Below are positions 24,201 to 34,727 of a stretch of DNA of 64,000 bases, piece after piece. Below the pieces are notes generated by a model, which searched no databases, was not told where the DNA came from, and worked only from the letters and a program-made list of their open reading frames with translations. Within the stretch, counting starts at the first letter, position 1, and each line of letters begins with the position of its first letter. This DNA comes from Spinellus fusiger. Lineage: Eukaryota; Mucoromycota; Mucoromycetes; Mucorales; Phycomycetaceae. The stretch lies in NCBI GenBank assembly GCA_025094145.1, contig JALLLS010000099.1, positions 1-64,000 on the forward strand, given 5' to 3'. The position numbers and the translations under genes were made by a program.

Positions 24201-27200
24201 TTAGACAATAGTCAATTGGATGAACAAGAACGTGGAGCGTTCATGGTCAACGAATGTGCAAGTGAGAAAGTGGTCCCAATTGGCAGATGGGTGGCCACAT
24301 TGGCAAGGAACTGAAGGTGTTGGTGGTAACCAAGCAATCCTCCATTTTAGTAGACAATGTCTTTCTTTGCGCGTGCACAGTAGTAGAAGAATTGGATCCC
24401 AAACAGGTCTACATAGTCCACGGGCTACCGTCACCAGCGGATTCTTGCCACGTACTAGACTAGTAATTTCACTTTGAAGACGTTCAAGATAAGCTACTTT
24501 TAATGGATATTTAGGAGGGTTGTGAGCCTGTCCTATTCTTTGAGCATTTTGCCAGAGTACATTGCCACATAGCTTAATCCATCTGGCTTTACTCTGGGGT
24601 GCTTCAAGCTGCAGGACAAGGCACCAGAGGAGGGTGTCTTCAGGAAGGGTAGCTGCGCGCTCAACAAATTTGGCTTGCAGATAAAGAAAACGAGAGTATA
24701 TGTTAGGGAGGGCAGCTAATTGGGCAACCTGGATCGTTCCAAACCTAGCAGTAGCAGATCTAGCAAGACAAAGTCTCAGACAAGCAGACTGACAGATTTG
24801 TAGCGGGCGGATGCCTAGTCTATTGACATTACAAATAGCCAACCCATACTCAAGGATAGGCCAAACAAAAACAGTATACGTCTTAGGGCTGCTGTAATCC
24901 CAAAGCCATACATGTTTACACCCATTCCTCTCAGCTTTTGCATTACTGCAATTGCCTTGACTTGTGAGTGTGAGAAAAGTGCGTCTTGGTTAATACCTTG
25001 ACGTGAAAAGGGGATACCAAGGTACTTGAAAGTATCACAGGTTGGAAGCTCATTGCCATAGAGGTAAAACGGCACATTGGCCGGGGCATTGAGTACTTCA
25101 CATTTGGAGGGACTCCATTTGTAACCAAGGAGGGTCGAGTGAATTTTGGCAAGTGCCAGCATTTGATGTATATCTTCTGGGCAGCCCATAAGAGCCACAT
25201 CATCAGCATACAACAAACAATTCACAGGAGCCCAAGTAACAGTGACATGAGATGGACTGTAAGAGGAATCTGACAACTCAGAAGAGTCATCCAAAACTGT
25301 AGAAGTAGGAAAAGGATTGTGAAGGGAATTCTGTAACTCATCAAGCAATGCGTGAACAGTTGCCTGTGGGGAAGCAAAAGAGAAAGGATTTCGAGCACAG
25401 AGATTAATAGACCGTCCCATGGTAGGTGGGTGCATACCAACCAGTATTGGGGATACCAAAGCAAACCTCAAGAAACGTGGAAGAGTATCAATGAAAATAG
25501 AATAAAGAAATGGAGAAAGAATACTACCCTGTAAGACTCCTTGTTTAGGTGCAATGTCCCGGGATGCTACATTTTTCAGAATCACATTCACCACAATGTC
25601 ATCAAACAAATTCTGTAGTAGCAAGAGCAACGACTGAGACACAAAGGGCATCAGCGACTCCCATATGACAGAGCGTTCCACACTATCATATGCAGCTTTA
25701 ATATCTAGGAAGACGATGACTGGAGGTTTTGGATCTTGCTCTCCTGATCCTTGGGCAGCGTACAACCCCATAAGTTTGTGGAGACAGAGGGCCTGGTCTA
25801 GAGTTCCACGACAAGCGCAAAATCCACCTTGAGCCATGTCCAATGCAGGCATGGTCAAAAGGAGCTCCCCAGCTATACATCTTTCTAAGAGCTTACGAAA
25901 CACCAATGTCAAGCTAATAGGCCAATAGTTACTAGGGTCATCCTGCTCTCCTTTGTTTTTGTAAATAGGTACCACCTGTGCTGTTCTCCAGGCCACAGGC
26001 GTCCATGACCATCTCCAACACAATGTGAAGATCTGATGTAACAGAGGCACTAGCACTCAAACTAGGGGTTTGAGCATTTCTGCTCTAATATGATCAATGC
26101 CTGGTGCTTTTCGATTTGGCATCTTTTGAATAGCAGAGTGAATAAAGTCTACGTCCCATGGGACTGGATTGTCTTGGAGAGTAAACTCCTGACGCTCCTG
26201 TCTTTCCATAGATCTGCCAAACACTCTCTCTAGGTGGTCAATCATGCAATTGGCAGCATGCCGAGGGCCCTCTGGAGATGACAGGGAAATTGGCAAACGT
26301 CTCCACAGCCTCATTCCTTTCACAGCACTTGTCATCTCTGTTAAGCCCTTACGGACTTTATCACAAAATACATGCCAGGTTTGTTGTTGTGCTTGCCTTA
26401 TAGCCTTTTTCAAAGCTAAACACGCTTCCTCATACAAGCGGTGGGCTTCAATGCGTTCAATATCATTGCCTACCCGTTGTCTAAAACGATAAAGTTCTTG
26501 ACAATGGTCAGCTAACTGTTGTAGATCAGCATTCCAGTAGCTTTTCCAAGCTTTTGGATGGGATTGTGCACGCCCTATGCTATCATCCAGGGCCTTGTAG
26601 ATTGACTCATTGAGTCTCTCAGCAAAGTCCTCCATCTTAATAGAGCACAACGGGGTTTTGTCTTCCAATATTTTTTGGATCTCTCTTTGCAGTTCACCTG
26701 TGTTCTCTGCAAAACATTGCTTGTACTGGTCACAGACTGTTTGTTTGTTTAAACGTTGCAGTCTCCAGAGGCGACGGACAGCTGTTTCTGTCATGAGCGG
26801 TGGCATGAGCACTGGCTGAAAGGACAGCTCACACAAGTGGTGGTCTGAACCTAACGTCAGATCGTCCCTAATGTGCAAGCACACTTTGGAGAAGTTGTAG
26901 CTTCTTGACAGGAACAGGTCAATAATGCTAGCAAACCGACAACCATCTGCTAGAATTTGCTCATATGTAGGCAAGCCAAATGCCAACTCTGAGTTCCACA
27001 AGGTTAGATCCTGATGGCAGATCCAGTCTTCAAATCCCACATGTCTGTTGTTTATGCCATGATCTCCAGTCAGGCGGCCTAAACGTGTATTCAGGTCACC
27101 AAGGACGAGTGTGAAGTCATCTATGGGTAGTGAATTCAACCTTTCCGCAGCCTCACTAGACAGCAGCCTTGGAGGTAGGTACAGACCATGGAGTGTATAT

Positions 27201-27475
27201 GGGCCAATCCTACAGGAGACCACAAAAGGATTAGTAATTGGTAAGGAATGTACATGGTAAGGAAAGTCAGGACGAATAAAGAACAAAACTCCATCAAAAC
27301 CTTGTCCAGCATCACCATGGGCTGTAGCATAGTTGTGTATTTGTATCCAGGGGCACCTCAACATTTGCATGTCTTTGGTCAGGAAAGTCTCTGTCACTAA
27401 AAGTATATCAATATCATTCTGCACACACACATTCAGAACGTTCACCAGTTTGGGCCTGATTCCACAAGCATTCAA
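24201..27475 (-). pseudogene. LINE-2 ORF2: endonuclease, reverse transcriptase, C-terminal knuckle
   Basis: Starting from Met 27475, the APE-type endonuclease shows LLNACG-like, VTETFL, GDLNTRLGR and GSDHHLCEL catalytic motifs. The RT has KAPGIDHIRAEM, VFLDIKAAYDSV, GVLQGSILSP and an intact LLYADDVALMG centre. The C-terminal part ends with CQCGHPSANWDHFLTC (RVT-type CCHC knuckle). One in-frame TGA at 26057-26059 (LKPLV stop VLVPLL) splits endonuclease from RT, and a one-base shift near 24895 separates the C-terminal domain. LDIKAAYD places it near Tad/I-like LINEs. Confidence 0.9.
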
Positions 27476-27489
27476 TAGACCAATCTTCA

Positions 27490-28430
27490 GTCTATTTATA
27501 ATTCTTCTCAGTGGATGTTTTGGGCGTCTCCCTCATCTTCTTCCATAGCTGAGCCTGATCCAAATGCCTGGATGGCCTCTTCTTCAAGGGTGGTGGGGCG
27601 GCTGGCAACTGGGGTCTTGGCCTTGAGATCCGCCAAGAGCTTCTCAAAGGCAGTGGCAGAGAGGCAGGGAGTGGCATTACCAGAGCCAAAGTGGCAAGCA
27701 ATGCTGTACCCTAAGTGGGTGGGGGAACGAAGACAGGTGTTTGACACTCTCTGGTCAAAGAGTTCCTGGGCCTTTGCAGCCTTGGTACTGTTGGTTTCCC
27801 CTTGAGCTTTGGGTCTGCAATGACTGCAGCGGACACAGGGTTGAAGTCCTTCACTGGACTGATCTTAAGCTTCTTGAGGTGCTCCTCGAGTTCCTTCTTG
27901 TAGCTGCTGTGGACCAGCAGTGCAACTGTTCCCCTTGCCGGGAAGTGGATGTCAATGATCCGTGACTGTTGGATCTTCAACGATCCCAACATCTTGCGGA
28001 CCTGGCCGTACTTAAGGTATTGGCAGCAAGGGACATATACAAATTTGTACACTGAGGGTCCAGTGGGCTCCTGCAAGGCACGTACTGCTTGTGCCTTAAG
28101 CACTGCTTTGGCCTTTGTAGGCTTCTTGGCCTGGGGGTTCTTCTTTGCCATGCTGGCATAGGTGGTGGGTGTGGGTGTGGGTGTGGAGGTTGGGGCATGC
28201 TTTGAAGCAGCAGTCAAGTTGTCCTGCTTGGCAGGGGTGGCAGTGGTGGTGGTGTTGGTGGTGCTGGTAATGGCCTGAGCCTGGAGGGATGCAATCATTG
28301 CATCCTTGGCCTTCAATTGGGCCTCCAATTCCTGGATACAGAGTCCAAAGATCTCCATCTGTTTTTAGATTGCCGCCATCATCTGCAGCATTTGTTGGGT
28401 GTGGTTGTTGGCCTTTTCCACCTCAGACAT
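27490..28430 (-). pseudogene. LINE-2 ORF1 (copy 2)
   Basis: From Met 28430 the frame reads MSEVEKANNH then meets TAA at 28365-28367 (CAA in copy 1), reopens at Met 28358 (MEIFGLCIQELEAQLKAKDA) and runs 215 codons to a one-base deletion near 27803; the remaining part (SNTCLRSPTHLGYSI...) is in another frame. The layout of coiled coil, low-complexity Thr/Lys linker (TTYASMAKKNPQAKK), then a conserved VYKFVYVPCCQYLKYGQV fold resembles L1-type ORF1 RNA-binding proteins. No CCHC knuckle is seen. The frame stays open for at least 70 codons upstream of Met 28430 with coding-like sequence, so the true start may lie further 5'. Confidence 0.75.
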
Positions 28431-28708
28431 TTTGTTCTCCTTGTTGGTTCTTGCTCGGGTGCGTTTGGCAAGCAGTTTTTCTTTTCTGCTTTTAGGGACG
28501 TCGTAGGTGGTGGGGACGTTGGTAAGGCCAAACTCGAAGGGTTTGGCAGGTGGTGCTGAGGTGGGGTCCGTGGTTAATGGATCCAGTGTGATATAGGTGG
28601 CAGGGGGTGTTGGTGTTGACGGATGGGTGATTGTAATGTTTGCTGTAGATTTTATTATAACTCTTTGGGGTAATATTTATTATGCAAAAGAGCCTCTACC
28701 TTATGGTA

Positions 28709-30089
28709 CAGTAGCTTTCAATAAAACAATAGATATTTCGAATTCAGACCATAATTTTACCCTTAATTTTTTTAATTAAACATTCTTTATTTATTGCTTT
28801 TTCACTCTAATGTCTACCTCATCTAACACCACTGAACAACCCATGAGACGTCTTGGGAACAGAAAGAAGAATATAGATGACTTTACTTGATGTCTCATTG
28901 CTCACAAGGCCACCATAAATGGGACCAGCCAGGTTGTCATTTCTGCTAGGTTTGGAGTTAGTAGGCAGTCTGTTTCCCTTATTGTAAAGAGATATAAGGA
29001 AACTGGCTGTTTCATGGCCAAGAAGAGCACTGGGTGCAAGCCCATTCTTAATGAGAGGGACAAGAGAGAGGTCAGTTACAAAGTAGGAAGGGATTCATTC
29101 TAGACAATGGATCAGCTTTGCAAGCAGATGACCACCCAAGTGTCCATGAGCACTTTTAGAAAATGATGAAGAAGCTTAGCCTGCTTTCTTGCAGGGTAGT
29201 TAAGAAACCCTCTCTCACTACTAAACACAAGAAGTTGAGACTTGCTTGGGCTAAGGCTCATTTTCACTGGACAGAAGAAGACTGGAGAACAGTCATCTGG
29301 TCCAATGAGTTGAAGTTTCAGCTAATGAGCAACAACAGTCATACCAGAGTAGTGTGTAAGAAGAAGGAGGGGCTTCTCCCAAAGAATGTAAAGCCAACAA
29401 TGAAGTTTGGTGGTGGCAGTATGATGGTGTGGGGTTCTTTTCTGGTGATGGTGTGGGGTTCTTTCTCTGGTAAAGGTGTTGGAAGGTTGGTGCCTGTGAA
29501 GGGCAGTATAGACAGTAGAAGATACATTGATATCTTGAAGGAGAATTACTGCCCTGAGCTGGCTCAACTCAAGGCACTGAGTTGAGAGGTAGATTGTGTT
29601 CTTCAAGAAGACAATACCAGCTGCCACAAGAGTAGAGAGTCCAGGTTGTAGAAGGCAAATAAGAGCATTGCCACTATGGAGGGGTGGCCCTCACAAAGCC
29701 CCAACCTCAACCCTATAAAGCATTTGTGGGAGGAGCTAGACAGAGCCATCAGAAAGAAAATGACCCCAGCAAGCTCCCTTCAAGATTTAGAGGTACTCTT
29801 GTTAGAAGAATGGGGAAATATTCTCAAGGACACCACAGACACCCTTATCAGCAGCATGCATTTGAGATGTAGGGCTGTCATTGAGGCTAAGGGTAGAAAC
29901 ACCAAATATTAAGGGTTTCCACCCAATAAACTTGTATATATTATTCTGTTGTATTTCTTTATACTTCATCCAATTTTCAAGTCTCTACTGTGTGTTTAAT
30001 GTATGTTTTTATTACAAAGAATAGGTATTTCCTATTGCAGAATTATACTGGGGTATGAAAAATATCCATTATTATTTTGAAAGCCACTG
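28709..30089 (+). mobile_element. Tc1/mariner copy 3, complete ends
   Basis: Left end CAGTAGCTTTCAA and right complement CAGTGGCTTTCAA, flanked by TA at 28707-28708 and 30090-30091; 1381 bp. It lies in family-A-LTR-like sequence (CCTTATGG followed by TA, then gtattaataactgcc on the other side). Confidence 0.92.
28810..29912 (+). pseudogene. Tc1/mariner transposase, heavily broken
   Basis: Same start and TGA at codon 27 (28888-28890) as the other two copies. Further defects are TAG after FHS-equivalent codons near 29101, a frameshift at about 29163, a duplicated GATGGTGTGGGGTTCTTT block near 29422-29463, and stops near 29583 and 29650. The first catalytic position reads VIWSNELKF (Asp to Asn). 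It is more decayed than copy 1. Confidence 0.88.
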
Positions 30090-30091
30090 TA

Positions 30092-30554
30092 GTATTAATA
30101 ACTGCCACCTTATGGAGGTGCAATCATAGTCATTATGCTTGATATCTTAATTATTGAATTAAAAAGATAATTGGTAAACTGTTATTTTTTTTTGTTTTAT
30201 TGATAAATACATACAGATTTTACTAATTATAAAATAAACTTAGGGTAAAATTGATTGTATGATTTTTATTTCAATTATATACTTTAATACCAATCATTAG
30301 ATTATTAAAGTATGTTTTTAATTATTTGTTAATTATTTAATTGTTAATTTTTAAGAAATATACATTCAATCTTTTAATGAAAAATCAATCATTAGTTAGA
30401 AATGATAATTGAAGTTTATTCTATAATCTTTTAATATCTAAAGGGGGTATAAATATATGTTAGTCTATTAAGTTAGTAAATAATTATCATAATACCTTTG
30501 AAAAATAAAAACTAAAATAAGTTATAAAGACAATAATACATTCTCATGGTTGGC
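30092..30554. other. AT-rich gene-free stretch
   Basis: The first 30 nt continue an LTR-A-like sequence (gccaccttatgg). The rest is very AT-rich with no ORF or repeat that I recognise. Confidence 0.5.
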
Positions 30555-31211
30555 TCTGAGATTGTTCAGACAGGTAGATTAACAAGACTGAACAAAGATA
30601 ACTTTTATTGAGTAAAGAGAGGTTCACTATTTATACTTTTGGTGGGTGCTTATCCTTCAGTGGCTTCTACCTTATGATAGGATAATTTATTCTACCTTAT
30701 GGTAGTTATGATAGTCAACCTTATGGCTGCTTCACAATTACAACTAAATGGTTGGTAGGGACATTCCACCTTATGGTAGAATTCACTCTCTTTGACCATA
30801 TGGTTGGTATCTATATTACTCCTTATGGTAGTATTAATAACTGCCACCTTATGGTTGGCTCATATGTTTTACTTAGTTGTAGTATTATTAGATTCAACCC
30901 TATGGTTGGTTCCTGGGACAAGCACTCCATTATTGAAACCATTAATTATTATGAGTCTTTACTCAATTGACTCTGATAGGTCAATATTGTTCTGTTAGGA
31001 TTATTAATAAAGATGGCTCTTGTTAAGTGTCCAATAGTACACAGAGCTTTAGAAGGTGATTTTTAGTTACAACCAATCAGTGAGATGATACAAAAATGTA
31101 CTATGTTACTTGTGTACATTCAAGCTTTCATAGAGTATTCTGAATGTCACAGCACACTACTTGTGTTGACTTATTCATAGAGAATCTTTGGATTGAAGTC
31201 AGAAGACAACA
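30555..31211 (-). repeat. Family-A LTR, longer variant
   Basis: Minus-strand LTR from TGTTGTCTTC (complement, ends 31211) to CAATCTCAGA. It is about 80 nt longer than the standard copy because of extra CCTTATGG-containing blocks around 30765-30860. Flanking pentamers (TTGGC, TGGGA) do not match. It follows a gag remnant on the same strand and could be its 3' LTR, though the LTR upstream of that gag belongs to a different family. Confidence 0.8.
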
Positions 31212-31469
31212 TGGGATGTCTCTTCTTTGCTAAGGCCACTCTTGATGGTAAGGGTCACCCTTGCTCCAAAATTTCCTTATTGGCTTCTTTGTTTCTTTGC
31301 TTTATCCTTTGAGCTTCCTCCAGCTGCTTGCTCCTCTTCTGATATTTCTCTTATAGCCTTTTCTCTTTCTCTTCTGCATTCTCCATATGGGTGTCTCCTT
31401 TGTAGATGACATTTACATGATGAACAGGGTTTTGGTATTTACCAGCATGCACACCTGTTAATGGCACCA

Positions 31470-32591
31470 GGTAGGATAATCCTGCTTTACCCTATCTTGA
31501 CCTTTGTGTCAACAACCGTTTTGTGTGTGGGAGGGATTGCCACAAAGACCACACAGTTGCTAGCAAAATTTAATAGTATGTCTGGTGTCCTTGCAGTTGT
31601 AGCATTTGCAGGTGCTTGTTTCTTGGCTTCCCACTCCAGACCTTCTTGTACTATCCACTCCACAAAGTCTCTGCTCCACTTTGGCCATGATTTGTTGCAT
31701 GAGTTTATTATTCTTGTTGCCTGCATCTTTGAGTGGTTTCTATGAGTCTCCTCCTGGTGGGGCAGATGGCTTGTGGTTTGTGGCACCATTGGTTCCTTCT
31801 GTGGCACCTAAATGGTACATCTGATACCCATTTGGTGCTACCCATAGTTGTGCATTCTGTTCCACTGGACTTCTGATTAAGCAAGGGTTCATGGCAACCA
31901 TAGGAGATCCCTGTGGATGGTTTTACTGTGCTTGCTGTTTGTCTGCCTGTTGCAGTATTTCTCTTAAATTGTCCAGTGTATAGAATGTGGCCATCCCAAT
32001 ACAGTCTTGATGTTGTGGACATAAGCCTCTCCACACACACCCAACAGTGTCCAGTTCAGCATGCACTGTCCTTGGCTGGAACTTGCATAATAGATGCATC
32101 TTCTCATGGAAATGAATCACCGCAGGTTTTGCATGTCTTTGCAACCTCTGGTGAAACTCTTACAACAACAACAGGTACTTGGCAGACATCATAAACTTGA
32201 TAATTAGTCTTCCTGTGAAGCTAACATTGTCTGCCACATTTGGTATTGTTCCTTCATAGGCTACCTCCTTCCAGTCTTGGCATTTGTACCATTCTTGCAC
32301 AAAACCCACCAAGAAGGCTGCCACTGCCTGGATCTTGGCTTGCTCTGTTGTGGTATTCTGGAAAGACAGTGATTGCTATGCATAGTCTAGAAACTCATAA
32401 ACACTCTCTTCATACCCATCTCCAGAGAAAACCATGCATTGCCCAGGCAATACTCCTGACCATAGAGTGACTGTTGCAGGTGCATAGCCCATAGAATTCT
32501 GGAAGGCAGGGGCGTATCCACCTTGCAGAACCCATTGACCATTCATTTTTCCATACTGGGATGCTTGGTAACCATATGGCATGTTGTACAT
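31470..32591 (-). pseudogene. LTR-retrotransposon gag remnant with two CCHC knuckles
   Basis: From Met 32591 (MYNMPYGYQASQ) the frame runs through GDGYEESVYEFLDYA, a TAG, then QSLSFQNTTTEQAKIQAV and FLVGFVQEWYK, capsid-like sequence. Near 31605-31540 there are two zinc knuckles, CYNCKDTRHTIKFC and CGLCGNPSHTQNGC, each CX2CX4HX4C. Several stops and shifts are present. No protease, RT or integrase follows. The order capsid then nucleocapsid identifies a gag of Ty3- or Copia-type; I cannot choose between them. Confidence 0.75.
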
Positions 32592-32629
32592 GTTTGATAC
32601 AAATAATAAAGAAAAGGTTGTACAGAAGG

Positions 32630-32720
32630 AAATAAAACCAAATACAGAGGGGAAAACAGAAATGAAACCAAATATAGAAGATAAAACAGCAATAAACCCA
32701 AATATAGAAGGTACAACAGA
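32630..32720. repeat. Three imperfect 30-nt tandem repeats upstream of gag
   Basis: Units of the form ATAAAACCAAATA-AGA-G repeat at about 30-nt spacing at 32632, 32662 and 32692, in the leader between the putative 5' LTR and gag. Confidence 0.7.
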
Positions 32721-33095
32721 AATACAACAAATAAAATAGAGGTTACAAATAAAAAAGGTGTGGGGAATATAGTCACTGGTAAGGCAATTGAGTAACAATG
32801 TAAAGGCAAGTAGAGTAGATAATAAAAGTGTAGTCTTGCCAAGCTTCTCCACCATATAATATTGGCATGATGTGATCAAATGAGACTAGTAGAGCTCATG
32901 AGGGAGTTGTCTACAACCCTATTGCTTAGAATAGAAACAGAACAAGAGGGGGTACTTAACAGGAACAATTGATACAGGCAATGCAGAATGATAACAGATC
33001 TTGTAGACAGCTTGCAAACCAACAACAGGAGAGAATCCAGATAGATACTGATTAATTGAGTGGTAGGATTATTTCCTTGACTTAGTGTATAGATC

Positions 33096-33460
33096 CTGTA
33101 AGTATACAACAAACAGACACAACCAAATCAAAGAAACCAAATCCAATGTTCTTTATTGAAGACTTAAATGTCTAGTTTTATAGCTTTTCTACTGTTGGAA
33201 ATAGGCTGAAATACTCAGCTTATCATTAGAGCCTATTATAGTAATTCAATATGGAGAAAATGTATTTAAGTAAGGTTGAGGTACACTGCTTGTACCTTTG
33301 AGAAATATATCTTTTATTATCACAAGTACCCCTTTTGCTTGGTTTTTGAACACTACTATTGTACAAGGGGGTGTTGGGGTGTTCTTTGTTAGTGTTGAAG
33401 GCTATTCTCCTGACAGTCACGTCTCAAGGGAGTAGGCAGTCCTCATCAACTGACTTTACA
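33096..33460 (-). repeat. Putative family-D LTR (5' LTR of the gag remnant)
   Basis: On the minus strand this segment starts TGTAAAGTCAG and ends GTATACTTACA. A TATA box CTATAAAACT (33178-33188 region) is followed by AATAAAG, the expected LTR arrangement, and the gag leader starts straight after. Part of it resembles 43600-43700. Boundaries are inferred from TG/CA only; no TSD was found. Confidence 0.5.
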
Positions 33461-33795
33461 GTAGTCCTGTTGTAATTATAGGCAATGAAAGATTTTAGAG
33501 GCATGTAGAACTTGAGTGAGAGCTGCTACAAACACAAAGACTGCACACAAAAGAGGGAATTGGGGGATGTACTTAACAAAATGGTCTTTTTGCTAATTCC
33601 AAAAGACAGATACCAGAGACCAAAGAGTGTTCACCAACAATAGTGACAGAAACCAAAAGAGGGTATGTAACCTACAGTGTTACAGGGACGGGAAAGGAAA
33701 TAATGATAACACAGAAAATATAAAAGAGAAAAGGGAATACAGACTATTACAATATTTAGAGCAAGCTTAGCCTCTACAATAAGAACCAGAAAGTA
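33461..33795. other. A/G-rich gene-free stretch
   Basis: Purine-rich sequence on the plus strand without an ORF, leading to the TA target site of the Plavaka element. Confidence 0.45.
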
Positions 33796-34727
33796 CACAC
33801 CCAAAGATTTTTCTGGCCTTTAAGCAATGATATCTTTGCCTATTAAAACTGAAAATTTCTTGCTTTTTATGGAACTGCATTTAAAACTGAAAATTTCCTG
33901 CCTTTTATGGAACTGTACTTGAAATCAAAGGTTTGTGAGTATCCAAAATTTTCTTACCTTTTATGGAATACCTCAATATCAAATTATATTATCAATAAAA
34001 ATATTGTTTATGAATAAAATTGTTTATTATAATAATATAGCTAATAATACTGTAGCTAATAATATACTATTACTATAGCTACTGCTGTTCTAGGCATATT
34101 CCTTCATAGCAATAGAATTTACACCCTAAAAGCCTTGTGCTTTATCCTTAGGAGATAGATAACTATACTCAGGAGTATACCCTAGACAGCCTAGACACCT
34201 TAGACAGTATAGAAGGAAAAAGACCACTTGAGACTGACTTGAGAAGAGTCTTAACTTATCTAATAACAGAAGAGTATATTAGTGATAGTTCAATCAAGAG
34301 AGATAGCATGCTTACCTTTTAGTTAATAATTGTCTTGAGAATAATAAGCCATATGCTATCTATTAAAAGAAGAGTCAGTACTATGTCTTGTACATTGCAA
34401 TGAGCTCAAGCCCAGATGATGACACTGCTTACCTTTTTATCTCAAAAATAGCCTTTGGTAGTGTCTATCACCTCCTTCTATTGTCTTTCTTTGTTAATAA
34501 CCACACATTACCTTGCTTATTTATGCTCATCTTGACAAGTAACTAAGTATCAAATATTATGGGCAGTGTGAAAAACAACAAAAGAATAACAGACAAAAGA
34601 ATAAGAAAATATTTTCATTTTGGTGATGTATCACTTTAGCCTCCACTTTCCAATAATTTATTAAGTCAAAATCCTCAAGTCAAACAGCTCACTCTCTTTC
34701 TGTTTTTATATTGAAATCTCTTTTACC

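Larger units (their letters stand above)
24201..28660 (-). mobile_element. LINE-2 copy 2, nearly full length
   Basis: A minus-strand non-LTR retrotransposon with ORF1 (about 28650-27490) and ORF2 (about 27495-24201) in order. It lies head to tail with copy 1. Defects are few: a stop at ORF1 codon 22 counted from Met 28430, a one-base deletion near 27803 in ORF1, one in-frame TGA in ORF2 (26057-26059) and one frameshift near 24895. CpG is frequent, so it is probably the youngest LINE here. Confidence 0.9.

Noticed and set aside
30765..30960. CCTTATGG clusters as CArG boxes (MADS/SRF sites)
   Set aside because: CArG is CC(A/T)6GG, ten bases; this motif is eight bases and does not fit.
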